A stretch of DNA of 20,091 nt, from the NCBI GenBank assembly GCA_964370965.1, contig CAYJLW010000077.1:1-20091 (forward strand), in the 5' to 3' direction. This DNA is from CAYJLW01 sp964370965. GTDB taxonomy: Bacteria > Actinomycetota > Acidimicrobiia > UBA2766. The translations under genes and the position numbers were made by a program. Positions within the stretch are counted from its first letter, which is position 1. The number at the start of each line of letters is the position of its first letter. The notes beneath the pieces are model-generated. The model did no database searches. It was not told where the DNA came from and saw only the letters and a list, made by a program, of their open reading frames with translations. Below are positions 7,586 to 14,148 of the stretch, one piece after another.

Positions 7586-9163
7586 TCACCGGAGGCGGCG
7601 GTCGAGCTCGGCGCCGAGGCGCCCGGACAGGAGCCGCTCGGCGACGTCGCGGCGGCGGGCCGCCACTGTCTCCGGCGGGCGCGCCGTGACGCCGGCGCCG
7701 CCGAGGAGGTCGCCGTGCTTGGCGGCAAAGTAGAAGAAGATGGGGGTGATCTCGGCGAGGAGGTCGAGATCGGGAGCGAGGCTCACCACGGACGCGTTCA
7801 GGTAGAGCAGGTTCTTCATGAACAGCATGAGCTCCACCGGCGTCCGGAACCCGTGCTCGCTCAGGGTGGTGACCACGAGGCCGACGGCGCCGGCGAGGTC
7901 GTCGAGGCCGATGTTCTCGGCGTCCTCGAGGAGGCGACTCTCGATGCGGCCCGCGTGCCGCTGCAACGAGCGCACGAGCGCCGCCGTGTCCGTGCCCGGC
8001 GGGAACGCCCCGAAGTCCTCCATGGCCCCGACCTGGCCGTCGACGTCCCCGGCGACGGCGGCTGTGATGAAACGGACGAGGGCGAGGCGCTGGGGCACGC
8101 TGAGACGTCCCACGATGCCGTAGTCGAGGAGGCCGAAGGCGTCCGGGGGCATCACGAGGAGGTTGCCGGCGTGAAGGTCGCCGTGGAAGACGCCGTAGAC
8201 GAGCGTCCCCTCCAGCACCGCCCGGATCCCGAGGGAGATGAGCCGGCCCGTGTCCACACCGGCGTCGAGGACGGCAGCGGGTTCGGAGTACGGGATGCCC
8301 GAGAGGCGCTCCATCACGAGGACCTTGCGGGTGACGTACGGGGGCAGCGGCCGGGGGCAGCGCACGTAGTCGAGGCCGGCGTGTTCGAGGGCGGCGCCGA
8401 TCTCGCACATGTTGAGCGCCTCGATGCGGAAGTCGAGCTCCTGGAGGGCCATGGTGGCGAAGAGCTCCACGAACGCCGGCGGGTTCACGATGCCGAGCCG
8501 GCGGAGACGGTCGAGGAGCGCCGCCTGCCAGGCCATGACTGCGATGTCGGAGCGGAAGCGGCGCCTGATCCCGGGGTGCTGCACCTTGACGACGACCTCG
8601 CGGCCGTCGGGCAGCGTGGCAAGGTGCACCTGGGCGATGGACGCCGACGCCAGCGGACGCTCGTCGAAGGCGTCGAAGACGTCCCCTACGGGCCCCAGCT
8701 CCGCCTCGATCGTGGCCCGCACGGTGGCCGCGTCGTCGGCGGGAACTGCGTCGCGGCACTTGCCGAACTCTTCGGCGACGTCGACGGGCACGATCCCGCC
8801 GGCGGAGGCGACGAGCTGGCCGAGCTTGACGTACGTGGGGCCGAGGCGTTCGAAGGCCCGCCTGATCTCCGCCGCCGCCGCAGTCCGGTCCGCCTCACCG
8901 CCGAGGCGGGCGGCGGTGAGGCGGGCCCCGGCGCGCGCCACCTCGACGCCCACACGCAGGGAGCGGGCGAGGGCGGCGGCGTCGAGACGGGGCCGGGAGA
9001 GGCGTCGCGCCTGTTCGGTGAGCCGGTCCCGCTCGGCAGGCAGGGTCCGCAGCCACTTCCCCGCGGCGACCGGCAGGCCCGGCACTCCCGCCACCCACTC
9101 CGACGCCCGCACGAGGTCGGCGACGTCGGGAAACCGCCCGTCCCTGTCGTCCATGTCGCCCAT
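7586..9163 (-). CDS. ABC1/UbiB/AarF-family atypical kinase (first copy)
   Basis: A 525-residue member of the UbiB/ADCK family, ATP-binding proteins tied to isoprenoid-quinone or lipid metabolism. Hallmarks: the KxGQ motif VKLGQLVAS (Lys113, Gln116), the Ala-rich loop PLASASIAQVH (171-180) that replaces the glycine loop, Lys193 in VVVKVQHPG, Glu242 in LQELDF, the catalytic HGDLHAGN (327-334) and the metal motif as DYG (347-349). ATG 9163 has a weak GCAGAGA before it; a TTG at 9190 is less likely. The closing 100 residues are helical and may include membrane contact. It shares architecture with the 10522-11997 gene but differs clearly in sequence, so the pair is an old duplication or two subfamilies. 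Confidence 0.92.
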   Translation of the reverse strand: MGDMDDRDGRFPDVADLVRASEWVAGVPGLPVAAGKWLRTLPAERDRLTEQARRLSRPRLDAAALARSLRVGVEVARAGARLTAARLGGEADRTAAAAEIRRAFERLGPTYVKLGQLVASAGGIVPVDVAEEFGKCRDAVPADDAATVRATIEAELGPVGDVFDAFDERPLASASIAQVHLATLPDGREVVVKVQHPGIRRRFRSDIAVMAWQAALLDRLRRLGIVNPPAFVELFATMALQELDFRIEALNMCEIGAALEHAGLDYVRCPRPLPPYVTRKVLVMERLSGIPYSEPAAVLDAGVDTGRLISLGIRAVLEGTLVYGVFHGDLHAGNLLVMPPDAFGLLDYGIVGRLSVPQRLALVRFITAAVAGDVDGQVGAMEDFGAFPPGTDTAALVRSLQRHAGRIESRLLEDAENIGLDDLAGAVGLVVTTLSEHGFRTPVELMLFMKNLLYLNASVVSLAPDLDLLAEITPIFFYFAAKHGDLLGGAGVTARPPETVAARRRDVAERLLSGRLGAELDRRLR

Positions 9164-9223
9164 TCTCTGCGCTGGAGCCCCGGGAGGCAAGAGCCGCTCA
9201 TACGTCCCCGGCCCCCCTCCAAG

Positions 9224-9277
9224 CGTTCTCGTCGCGGAAAGAGGACGTCTACGCCCACATCCCGCGACGAGTTCGCC
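9224..9277. repeat. Left pair of CCGCGACGAG repeats
   Basis: CGTTCTCGTCGCGGAA at 9224-9239 carries the decamer in reverse; CCGCGACGAG at 9262-9271 carries it forward, so the two can form a stem. The forward copy lies within the last codons of the nuclease gene and supplies its TRRGM ending. Both copies extend beyond the decamer: the 16-base reverse copy is identical to 10452-10467, and the forward copy continues for 25 bases matching 10418-10442 at 23 positions. Confidence 0.8.
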
Positions 9278-10244
9278 CGGGGAGGCGGGGAACGTCGTCC
9301 AGCACGGGTCCCGTCGACGTCCCGCGTTGTTCGAGGACAGCGCGAAGGCGTTCGAAGGCGCGCACGTCCAGCGTCGTCACGCTCCGCTCTGTGACCCGGA
9401 TGGGAATCCAGCCGGCAGCGGCAAGGTCGTTCTGGCGGCGACGGTCCGTCTCGAACGCGTCCCGACTCGAGTGGTGCGCCCAGCCGTCGAACTCGAGGAA
9501 GACACGCGGGGCAGGCCACGCGAAGTCGAGCACGTACCGGCGGCCGAAGACCGAGACGGGATGGTTGACGGCAGGCCCCGGAATCCCGGCATGTCCGAGG
9601 AGCCGGAGCACCCGGGGCTCCCAGTGGCCGCGCGTCAGCGCGGTGAGTTCGTCCCGCTCGGCCAGAGCATCGAGCAGGTACCCGACCCCAGGCCGGCCGC
9701 GGCGGCGCAGTTGGGTCGCCCGCTCCCGCACGCGGTCGAGGGTGGTCTTGCGCCGCTGCAAAGAGAGGTCGAGGATGGCCTCCCCGCGCATGACGTCCCG
9801 TGCGAAGGCATCGATGATCGTCCGAACCACGGACGTGACGGCAAGGCCCTTCCTCTTCGTGATGTCGCCGTCGACGAGGTCGGTCGTGGTTCGGAGGCGG
9901 ACGGCCGGGGCGGACCGCGTCGGCCTGGCCGTGAGGACCTCGACCTCGCCGAGGGCGGGAACACTGCCTCCGAGGTCGTGCAGGAACACGGCCGCCTCGC
10001 CCGCCGCGGCCGAACCAGGGACGTAGAGGACCGCAGCCTGGACACGACCCACGTCTGGGAGGTCGTGGGCTCCGACCTGCATGACACCGGGGAGGACGAG
10101 GCGCCAGCGGCCGTCGTGGAGGCGAGCGCTCACGGCCCGGAGGCCGAAGCCCGAGTCCCTCGCTTGAGCGGCGGTGACGAGACCGTGCTGAACACCCGCC
10201 AGAGCGGCCAACCGGGACTCACGATCGGGATCCGTGCGGGGCAT
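9249..10244 (-). CDS. AbiEi-like HTH plus DUF559/Vsr-like nuclease protein
   Basis: A 331-residue protein. The N-terminal ~60 residues (LAALAGVQHGLVTAAQARDSG, split here as two helices, then RLHDGRWRLVLPGV) are the winged-helix start seen in AbiEi-type antitoxin proteins. The C-terminal domain, about 205-305, has a PD-(D/E)xK look: Glu209, Asp240 in YVLDFAWP, Glu251 and Asp253 in FLEFDGWAHH, then RRRQNDLAAAGWIPIRVT, as in DUF559/very-short-patch-repair-like nucleases. ATG 10244 follows AAGGGGG at 7 bases, a strong ribosome site. It lies between two aarF genes and is flanked by short palindromic repeats, one of which overlaps its stop end. Metal-dependent DNA cleavage is inferred from fold; role unknown. 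It may be a transposition-like or defence factor. Confidence 0.8.
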   Translation of the reverse strand: MPRTDPDRESRLAALAGVQHGLVTAAQARDSGFGLRAVSARLHDGRWRLVLPGVMQVGAHDLPDVGRVQAAVLYVPGSAAAGEAAVFLHDLGGSVPALGEVEVLTARPTRSAPAVRLRTTTDLVDGDITKRKGLAVTSVVRTIIDAFARDVMRGEAILDLSLQRRKTTLDRVRERATQLRRRGRPGVGYLLDALAERDELTALTRGHWEPRVLRLLGHAGIPGPAVNHPVSVFGRRYVLDFAWPAPRVFLEFDGWAHHSSRDAFETDRRRQNDLAAAGWIPIRVTERSVTTLDVRAFERLRAVLEQRGTSTGPVLDDVPRLPGRTRRGMWA

Positions 10245-10309
10245 GGCGTTCCCCCTTCTTCGAGCGCGGGCAGAGACAGAAGGGGAAAGTCGGCAGTCGG
10301 CGCGGGGAT

Positions 10310-10323
10310 CTCGCCGCGGATGC
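10310..10323. repeat. Possible decayed copy of the palindromic repeat
   Basis: CTCGCCGCGGATGC resembles the reverse repeat CTCGTCGCGGAATGC with one substitution and one missing base. A chance match is possible. Confidence 0.3.
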
Positions 10324-10358
10324 AGAGAGTACAGCCCTCTCCCGTGCCTCGCCCGAAC

Positions 10359-10385
10359 GTTCCCCCGCCGTTCCCCCGCCGTTCC
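10359..10385. repeat. 11-base tandem repeat
   Basis: GTTCCCCCGCC is present at 10359-10369 and 10370-10380, followed by a partial GTTCC. It lies in the leader region upstream of the nuclease gene. Confidence 0.6.
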
Positions 10386-10412
10386 TGTCGCGAGATCCGG
10401 CCTTCTTTGCCT

Positions 10413-10501
10413 GCATTCCGCGACGAGTTCGTCGGGGGAGGCCCCCCCACCCGTTCTCGTCGCGGAATGCGGCCGAAGAGGGCCGGATCCCGCGACGAGT
10501 T
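10413..10501. repeat. Right cluster of CCGCGACGAG palindromic repeats
   Basis: GCATTCCGCGACGAG at 10413-10427 is the exact reverse complement of 10456-10470, forming a 15-base perfect stem; the 28-base loop contains its own G5/C5 hairpin. A third, forward copy of the decamer is at 10490-10499, preceded by ATC as at 9259-9261. The cluster lies between the nuclease gene and the second aarF gene, whose stop is at 10522, and could also end transcription of that kinase. Confidence 0.85.
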
Positions 10502-10521
10502 GGCCTCGGAGAAACCCCGCG

Positions 10522-11997
10522 CTACCGGATGTGCAGGGGGCCCTCGGGATCGATGGGCGGGGCGACGAGGAGGTCCTCGAAGAACTGGCGGTCGGAGATG
10601 AGGGCGACGTCGGAAAGGAACATCTTCCCGTAGCGCTCGAAGTACATGAGCTGCTTGCCGAGGAGAAAGAAGCCCCGGTCGAAGTTGCCCCCGAAACCGA
10701 CGTCCGCGGCGGAGCGGACCTTGCGAAGCTCACGCCAGCGCTTCACGACCGCCCACAGCGAGCGCTTCTCGGCCTTCTCGCCTTCTGCGCGGGCGACCTC
10801 GCCCTGGGTGGCGAGGAGCATCTGGCCGAGGCTGGCCTCTCCGAACGGCCGGGTGAGCATGGGCTCGATCATCCCCCGCACCCACTGGCGGATCTCCGCC
10901 CGGGTCATGCCGAGGCCCTCCTGCACAGCGGCGCCGTACACGTTCACGATGTGGTCGCCCACGGCGTCCCAAGCGGCGTGGTCACCCAGGGACGCCCGGA
11001 TGATGTTGCGGAAGAAGGCGTGCGTGTCGGCATCGAGGCGACCGAGGATCCCCCAGTCGATCACGCCCATGCGGCCGTCGCGCAAGAGCATGAGGTTCCC
11101 GGCGTGGACGTCACCGTGGAAGATGCCGTCGCGCACGGTCGTCATGAACCAACCCTTCACGACCGCCTCCACGAGCGGCTTCGGGTCGACGCCCGTCTCG
11201 GCGATGGCGGCGAGGTCGTCGATGGGGACGCCGTCGAGGTACTCCATGGTGAGCACGGTGCGCCCGCAGTACTCGGGGACGGGCTCCGGGATCGTGATCA
11301 GGGGGAGGTCCAGGGTCGCGAGAAGCCGCCGGTTGTGGATCATGGTCCGGGTCTCGTTGCGCAGGTCGAGCTCTTCGGCGACCTGCTCCCGGAAGCCCGC
11401 GAGGAGCTGCAGGAGGGGCCCGGCCACGCCGACGCCGATCTGGCGGGCGAGGAGATCCAGGAGCGGCTGCATGAGCTCGAGGTCGCTGGCGACGAGAGTG
11501 TTGATTCCCGGGCGGAGGACCTTCACCGCCACTCGGCGGCCGTCGTGAAGGCGGGCGTCGTGCACCACGGCGATCGAGGCGGCCGCGAGGGGCACGACGG
11601 AGAACTCCGCGAAGGCGTCCTCGAGGCGCCGGCCGAGCTCGCACTCGACGGCGGCCCGCACGTGGTCGAAATCGACGGACGGCCCTGTGTCGAGACACGT
11701 GCGGAACTCGGCGGCGACCGTGTCGCCGAAGACCCCTGGCGCCGAACCCACGAGCTGGCCGAACTTCAGGTACGTGGCCCCGAGATCCTCGAAGGTGAGC
11801 CGGAGCGCCCGGGCGACCGCGCTCTCCTCGGCCGCCTCCCCCCGCATGCGGGCCCACAACAGAGGGGTGAAGTGGCGCCCCGCCGACCGAAACGTGCGCC
11901 CGGCCCGCCTCCGGAGCTGCGCCCGGTCGGGCTGTGGCAGGGGGACGGCAAAGGGCGGCGGGAACGCGGTCCGGGGGGGTGTGTCGTAGATCTGCAT
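10522..11997 (-). CDS. ABC1/UbiB/AarF-family atypical kinase (second copy)
   Basis: A 491-residue UbiB/ADCK-family protein. Motifs: KxGQ in YLKFGQLVGS (Lys78, Gln81), Ala loop PLAAASIAVVH (136-146), Lys159 in VAVKVLRPG, AEELDLRNE (207-215), catalytic HGDVHAGN (294-301) and the metal motif as DWG (314-316). The N-terminus is Pro-rich and then basic. The ATG at 11997 has no ribosome site; a TAGACT -10 box at 12018-12013 would give a leader of only about 9 bases. A 16-base palindrome covers this start region, so a repressor probably controls it. The C-terminal 100 residues are unlike the first copy, which argues for different partners or substrates. Confidence 0.92.
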   Translation of the reverse strand: MQIYDTPPRTAFPPPFAVPLPQPDRAQLRRRAGRTFRSAGRHFTPLLWARMRGEAAEESAVARALRLTFEDLGATYLKFGQLVGSAPGVFGDTVAAEFRTCLDTGPSVDFDHVRAAVECELGRRLEDAFAEFSVVPLAAASIAVVHDARLHDGRRVAVKVLRPGINTLVASDLELMQPLLDLLARQIGVGVAGPLLQLLAGFREQVAEELDLRNETRTMIHNRRLLATLDLPLITIPEPVPEYCGRTVLTMEYLDGVPIDDLAAIAETGVDPKPLVEAVVKGWFMTTVRDGIFHGDVHAGNLMLLRDGRMGVIDWGILGRLDADTHAFFRNIIRASLGDHAAWDAVGDHIVNVYGAAVQEGLGMTRAEIRQWVRGMIEPMLTRPFGEASLGQMLLATQGEVARAEGEKAEKRSLWAVVKRWRELRKVRSAADVGFGGNFDRGFFLLGKQLMYFERYGKMFLSDVALISDRQFFEDLLVAPPIDPEGPLHIR

Positions 11998-12000
11998 GCT

Positions 12001-12016
12001 GAATGAACGTTCAGTC
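12001..12016. promoter_or_regulatory. TetR-like operator at the second aarF promoter
   Basis: GAATGAACGTTCAGTC is a palindrome with one mismatch (perfect core TGAACGTTCA at 12004-12013). It overlaps the -10 box and presumed transcription start of the aarF gene on the minus strand. The same ideal palindrome, GAATGAACGTTCATTC, underlies the site at 14069-14084. Confidence 0.6.
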
Positions 12017-12021
12017 TAGCC

Positions 12022-12057
12022 GTTGGAGGAGCGCGACCTCCAACCGTCGAATAGGGT
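12022..12057 (+). promoter_or_regulatory. Inverted repeat and -10 box ahead of the ABC-like gene
   Basis: GTTGGAGG (12022-12029) and CCTCCAAC (12037-12044) form a perfect 8-base inverted repeat with a 7-base spacer. TAGGGT at 12052-12057 is a plausible -10 element for the plus-strand gene starting at 12102. The right arm lies in the -35 zone, so a regulator could bind here. Confidence 0.4.
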
Positions 12058-12101
12058 ACCGGCGGCGGTCGCGCGCGACCGGCTTGGACGCAGGGGTTCC
12101 C

Positions 12102-12839
12102 ATGCGGAGGACACAGCGGAAGACCGAGCGCACGGCACTGCGGAGGACGCCCCGGTCCCCGCGGCTCGTGCTCGAAGGAGTCGATGCGGCGCGCGACGGC
12201 GAACGCCTCCGTGACGTCAACCTCGCCGTCCACGCCGGCGAGACCGTCATCGTGTACGGCTCCGGCAGCGCTCTCCTCGTCGACGTGGCCCTCGGGCGTG
12301 CGTCACGCAGCCGAGGCATCATCCTCTGCAACGAGGACATCCTCCCCGGCAGTGGCCTCGACGGCCGCCAACCCCAGAACACAGCCGTCGTAGACGCCAA
12401 CATCCGCATCCCCGCCGCCGCCACAGGCACCGAAGCGCTCGCCGTCTCCTTGTTCCTCTCGGGCCTCGACCGCTCCACCGCCAAGGCCCGCGCCCGCCAC
12501 GCCGTCGAGGACGCAGGCCTCGGGGCCCTGGCCTCCCGCCCCCTCGACACCCTCGTGCTCGACGACCTCCACCTCCTGGATCTCGTACGGGCCGTCGCCG
12601 TGCGTCCCGACCTCCTCGTCGTGCGGGATCCGTGGCCCCGCCAGAACCCCTCGGTGAAGCCGGCGTTCCTCTCCCTCCTCGGACGCGCCGTCGCCGAAGG
12701 CTTCGCCGTCCTCCTCGCCACGGTCGACGTCCATCTCGACCGCATCATCGCCGACATCGGCGAGACGCCCGCGCGGGTCCTGCTCCTGCGCAACGGCCGC
12801 GTCGCCGACAACACGGCGGCCCATCACCGCAGCGCGTAG
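12102..12839 (+). CDS. ABC-transporter-ATPase-like protein with eroded catalytic motifs
   Basis: A 245-residue protein whose outline follows an ABC ATPase: LVLEGVDAARDGERLRDVNLAV, split here between strands, matches the usual opening, then GETVIVYGSGSALLV stands where the P-loop should be. The Walker A Lys and Ser/Thr are replaced (GSGSAL), the signature LSGGQ is LDDLH (153-157), Walker B LLLLDEP is LLVVRDPW (171-178), and the switch His is Val (ATVDVHLD, 206-213). The end reads VLLLRNGRVAD, as in true ABC ATPases. It should not hydrolyse ATP by the normal mechanism. ATG 12102 follows CAGGGG at good spacing; upstream in-frame ATG 12003 lies in the operator and is unlikely. Divergent from the aarF gene. 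No membrane partner is adjacent. Role unknown, perhaps a regulatory or structural relic. Confidence 0.75.
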   Translation: MRRTQRKTERTALRRTPRSPRLVLEGVDAARDGERLRDVNLAVHAGETVIVYGSGSALLVDVALGRASRSRGIILCNEDILPGSGLDGRQPQNTAVVDANIRIPAAATGTEALAVSLFLSGLDRSTAKARARHAVEDAGLGALASRPLDTLVLDDLHLLDLVRAVAVRPDLLVVRDPWPRQNPSVKPAFLSLLGRAVAEGFAVLLATVDVHLDRIIADIGETPARVLLLRNGRVADNTAAHHRSA

Positions 12840-12908
12840 GCACACCTTCCCGGCTTCGAGCGCCGCCTTTCGCCTGCGCTACGCTGGCGGCGAAGTCGGC
12901 GGAGGAAG

Positions 12909-13706
12909 GTGCTCGTGCGTCGTTGGCTGCTGTTGACCTTGATCCTGGCCGCCGGCGTGCTCGTCCCGGTGCATGCCGCCGAGGCCGCCGCCATCACCGC
13001 GACCGGCTCCAGCCTCCCCGCTGGCTACAACAGCTTCACGGTCCGCTTCACGCTCTCGTCGCCGGTGGCGGCCCCCTCGGACCAGGCCCTCGTGAGCGCA
13101 GGGGTCAGCGTGAGTCCCGTCGTCGCCACCACGAAGACCTTCGTGGACGCCTCGACGCTCGACGTCACCGCGACCGGGGTCGCCGCCGGCACGTACAACG
13201 TCTCGGTGTCCGCCACGCTCGCGAGCTCGGACACGGTCACCGGGGGCCCCACCCCCGCAGGCGTCTCCGACCCGCCACCTCCACCTCCCCCACCTCCCCC
13301 ACCTCCCCCACCGCCGCCCCCCGGTCCCCCGGTGCGCGCCCTCATCGTGCGTCACGAGCAGCATGCGTACTTCTACGACGCCGCCGGCCGGCTCGTGCGC
13401 CGGGCCCCCATCTCCTCTGGCCGCACCCAGCCCTATCCGGGGCACTACCGGGTGTTCTCCAGGTCCGTGCGCTCGAGATCCGGGAGCGTCACCATGCGCT
13501 GGATGACGCGCTTCGTGAGGCCGCGGCGCCGCAGGGGCCTGTCCATCGGCTTCCACGAGATCCCGCGGCGACGCAACGGCTCCTACCTGCCTACACCCCT
13601 CGGCGTCCGTCCCGTGAGCCATGGCTGCATCCGCATGTCCGGGGCCGACGCCCACTTCGTCTACACCCAACTCCCCCAGGGCGCCCCCGTCCAGGTCGTC
13701 GCCTGA
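12909..13706 (+). CDS. Exported L,D-transpeptidase (YkuD) with polyproline linker
   Basis: A 265-residue secreted protein. A signal peptide covers residues 1-28 (RRWLLLTLILAAGVLVP, then AEAAA). Residues about 29-118 form a beta-rich Ala/Val/Thr/Ser domain unlike anything I can name. Then come 17 consecutive prolines (122-138) coded by CCN repeats. The catalytic YkuD domain starts with VRALIVRHEQHAYFYD (142-157) and ends with SHGCIRM, Cys240 being the nucleophile and His216 in GFHEIP likely assisting. The family makes 3-3 peptidoglycan crosslinks or attaches proteins to the wall. Two GTG starts compete: 12909 and 12915; the latter sits 9 bases after GGAGG. A TACGCT at 12880-12885 could be the -10 box. 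A perfect hairpin follows the stop. Confidence 0.9.
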   Translation: MLVRRWLLLTLILAAGVLVPVHAAEAAAITATGSSLPAGYNSFTVRFTLSSPVAAPSDQALVSAGVSVSPVVATTKTFVDASTLDVTATGVAAGTYNVSVSATLASSDTVTGGPTPAGVSDPPPPPPPPPPPPPPPPPGPPVRALIVRHEQHAYFYDAAGRLVRRAPISSGRTQPYPGHYRVFSRSVRSRSGSVTMRWMTRFVRPRRRRGLSIGFHEIPRRRNGSYLPTPLGVRPVSHGCIRMSGADAHFVYTQLPQGAPVQVVA

Positions 13707-13708
13707 CT

Positions 13709-13736
13709 TCGAGGGGGGAGCAAGCTCCCCCCTCGA
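13709..13736 (+). terminator. Perfect GC hairpin after the transpeptidase gene
   Basis: TCGAGGGGGGAGC (13709-13721) pairs at all 13 positions with 13724-13736 around AA. It begins 2 bases after the stop codon. No U tract follows, as is common for high-GC actinobacterial terminators. Confidence 0.7.
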
Positions 13737-13829
13737 TCTCCCCCCTCCCAGAGCCGGGCTACGTGGCGCCAGACCGCCGTTCCGGGCTGGCGAAGCCCGC
13801 CCTCCGGCCCCACTGGGACAGGGGGCGAA
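13737..13829. other. Non-coding lead-in to the hairpin repeats
   Basis: About 90 bases with no gene; the reading frames that cross it are noise. GGGCTGGCGAAGCCC at 13786-13800 can form a small stem. Confidence 0.5.
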
Positions 13830-14036
13830 GGGCACGGCCCGTGGGGTTGGGGGCCCCACGGGCACCGCGGAACACCGCCCTCGAGACCCACACCGTGGGC
13901 ACGGCCCGTGGGGTCGGGGCCCCCACGGGCACCGCGAAGCACCCCCAGGTGCGGAACACCGCCCTCGAGACCCACACCGTGGGCACGGCCCGTGGGGTCG
14001 GGGCCCCCACGGGCACCGCGGAGCACCGCCAGGTGC
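13830..14036. repeat. Three-copy hairpin repeat, two copies 84 bases apart
   Basis: Bases 13867-13950 and 13951-14034 agree at 82 of 84 positions. Each holds a stem GCCCGTGGGG/CCCCACGGGC with a 7-base loop: arms 13904-13913/13921-13930 and 13988-13997/14005-14014. A partial first copy has the same stem at 13837-13846/13854-13863, 67 bases earlier, lacking a 17-base segment. No open frame of credible protein crosses the block. It lies just upstream of the protease promoter. Confidence 0.9.
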
Positions 14037-14055
14037 GGAGCCAACAGCACAGGAC

Positions 14056-14085
14056 TTGACAGTTCGCTGAATGTTCGTTCATTCT
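14056..14085 (+). promoter_or_regulatory. Promoter with TetR-like operator before the subtilisin gene
   Basis: A perfect -35 TTGACA (14056-14061) is followed after 18 bases by a weak -10 CATTCT (14080-14085). Between and over them lies GAATGTTCGTTCATTC (14069-14084), a palindrome with arms GAATG/CATTC. It differs at two bases from the ideal site shared with 12001-12016. Bound repressor would cover the spacer and -10. Confidence 0.6.
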
Positions 14086-14148
14086 TTCTGCGGGACAACC
14101 GGATGGTCGCTTCGGGCGGAGCACGACCGCGAGAGAAGAAGACCACCG

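Noticed and set aside
7715..9394. 559-residue plus-strand frame opposite the first aarF gene
   Set aside because: Glu/Val/Gly/Arg-rich antisense shadow. The minus strand has all UbiB motifs in order.
9249..10244. Classical AbiE type IV toxin-antitoxin system
   Set aside because: Only an AbiEi-like N-terminal helix region is present; no AbiEii nucleotidyltransferase gene is adjacent, and the protein continues into a nuclease-like domain.
13268..13325. Independent DNA repeat in the CCACCTCCC tract
   Set aside because: It is in frame within the transpeptidase gene and is explained as the polyproline linker.
13830..14036. CRISPR array
   Set aside because: Only two to three units, the repeated part fills nearly the whole 84-base period, with no variable spacers and no cas genes.
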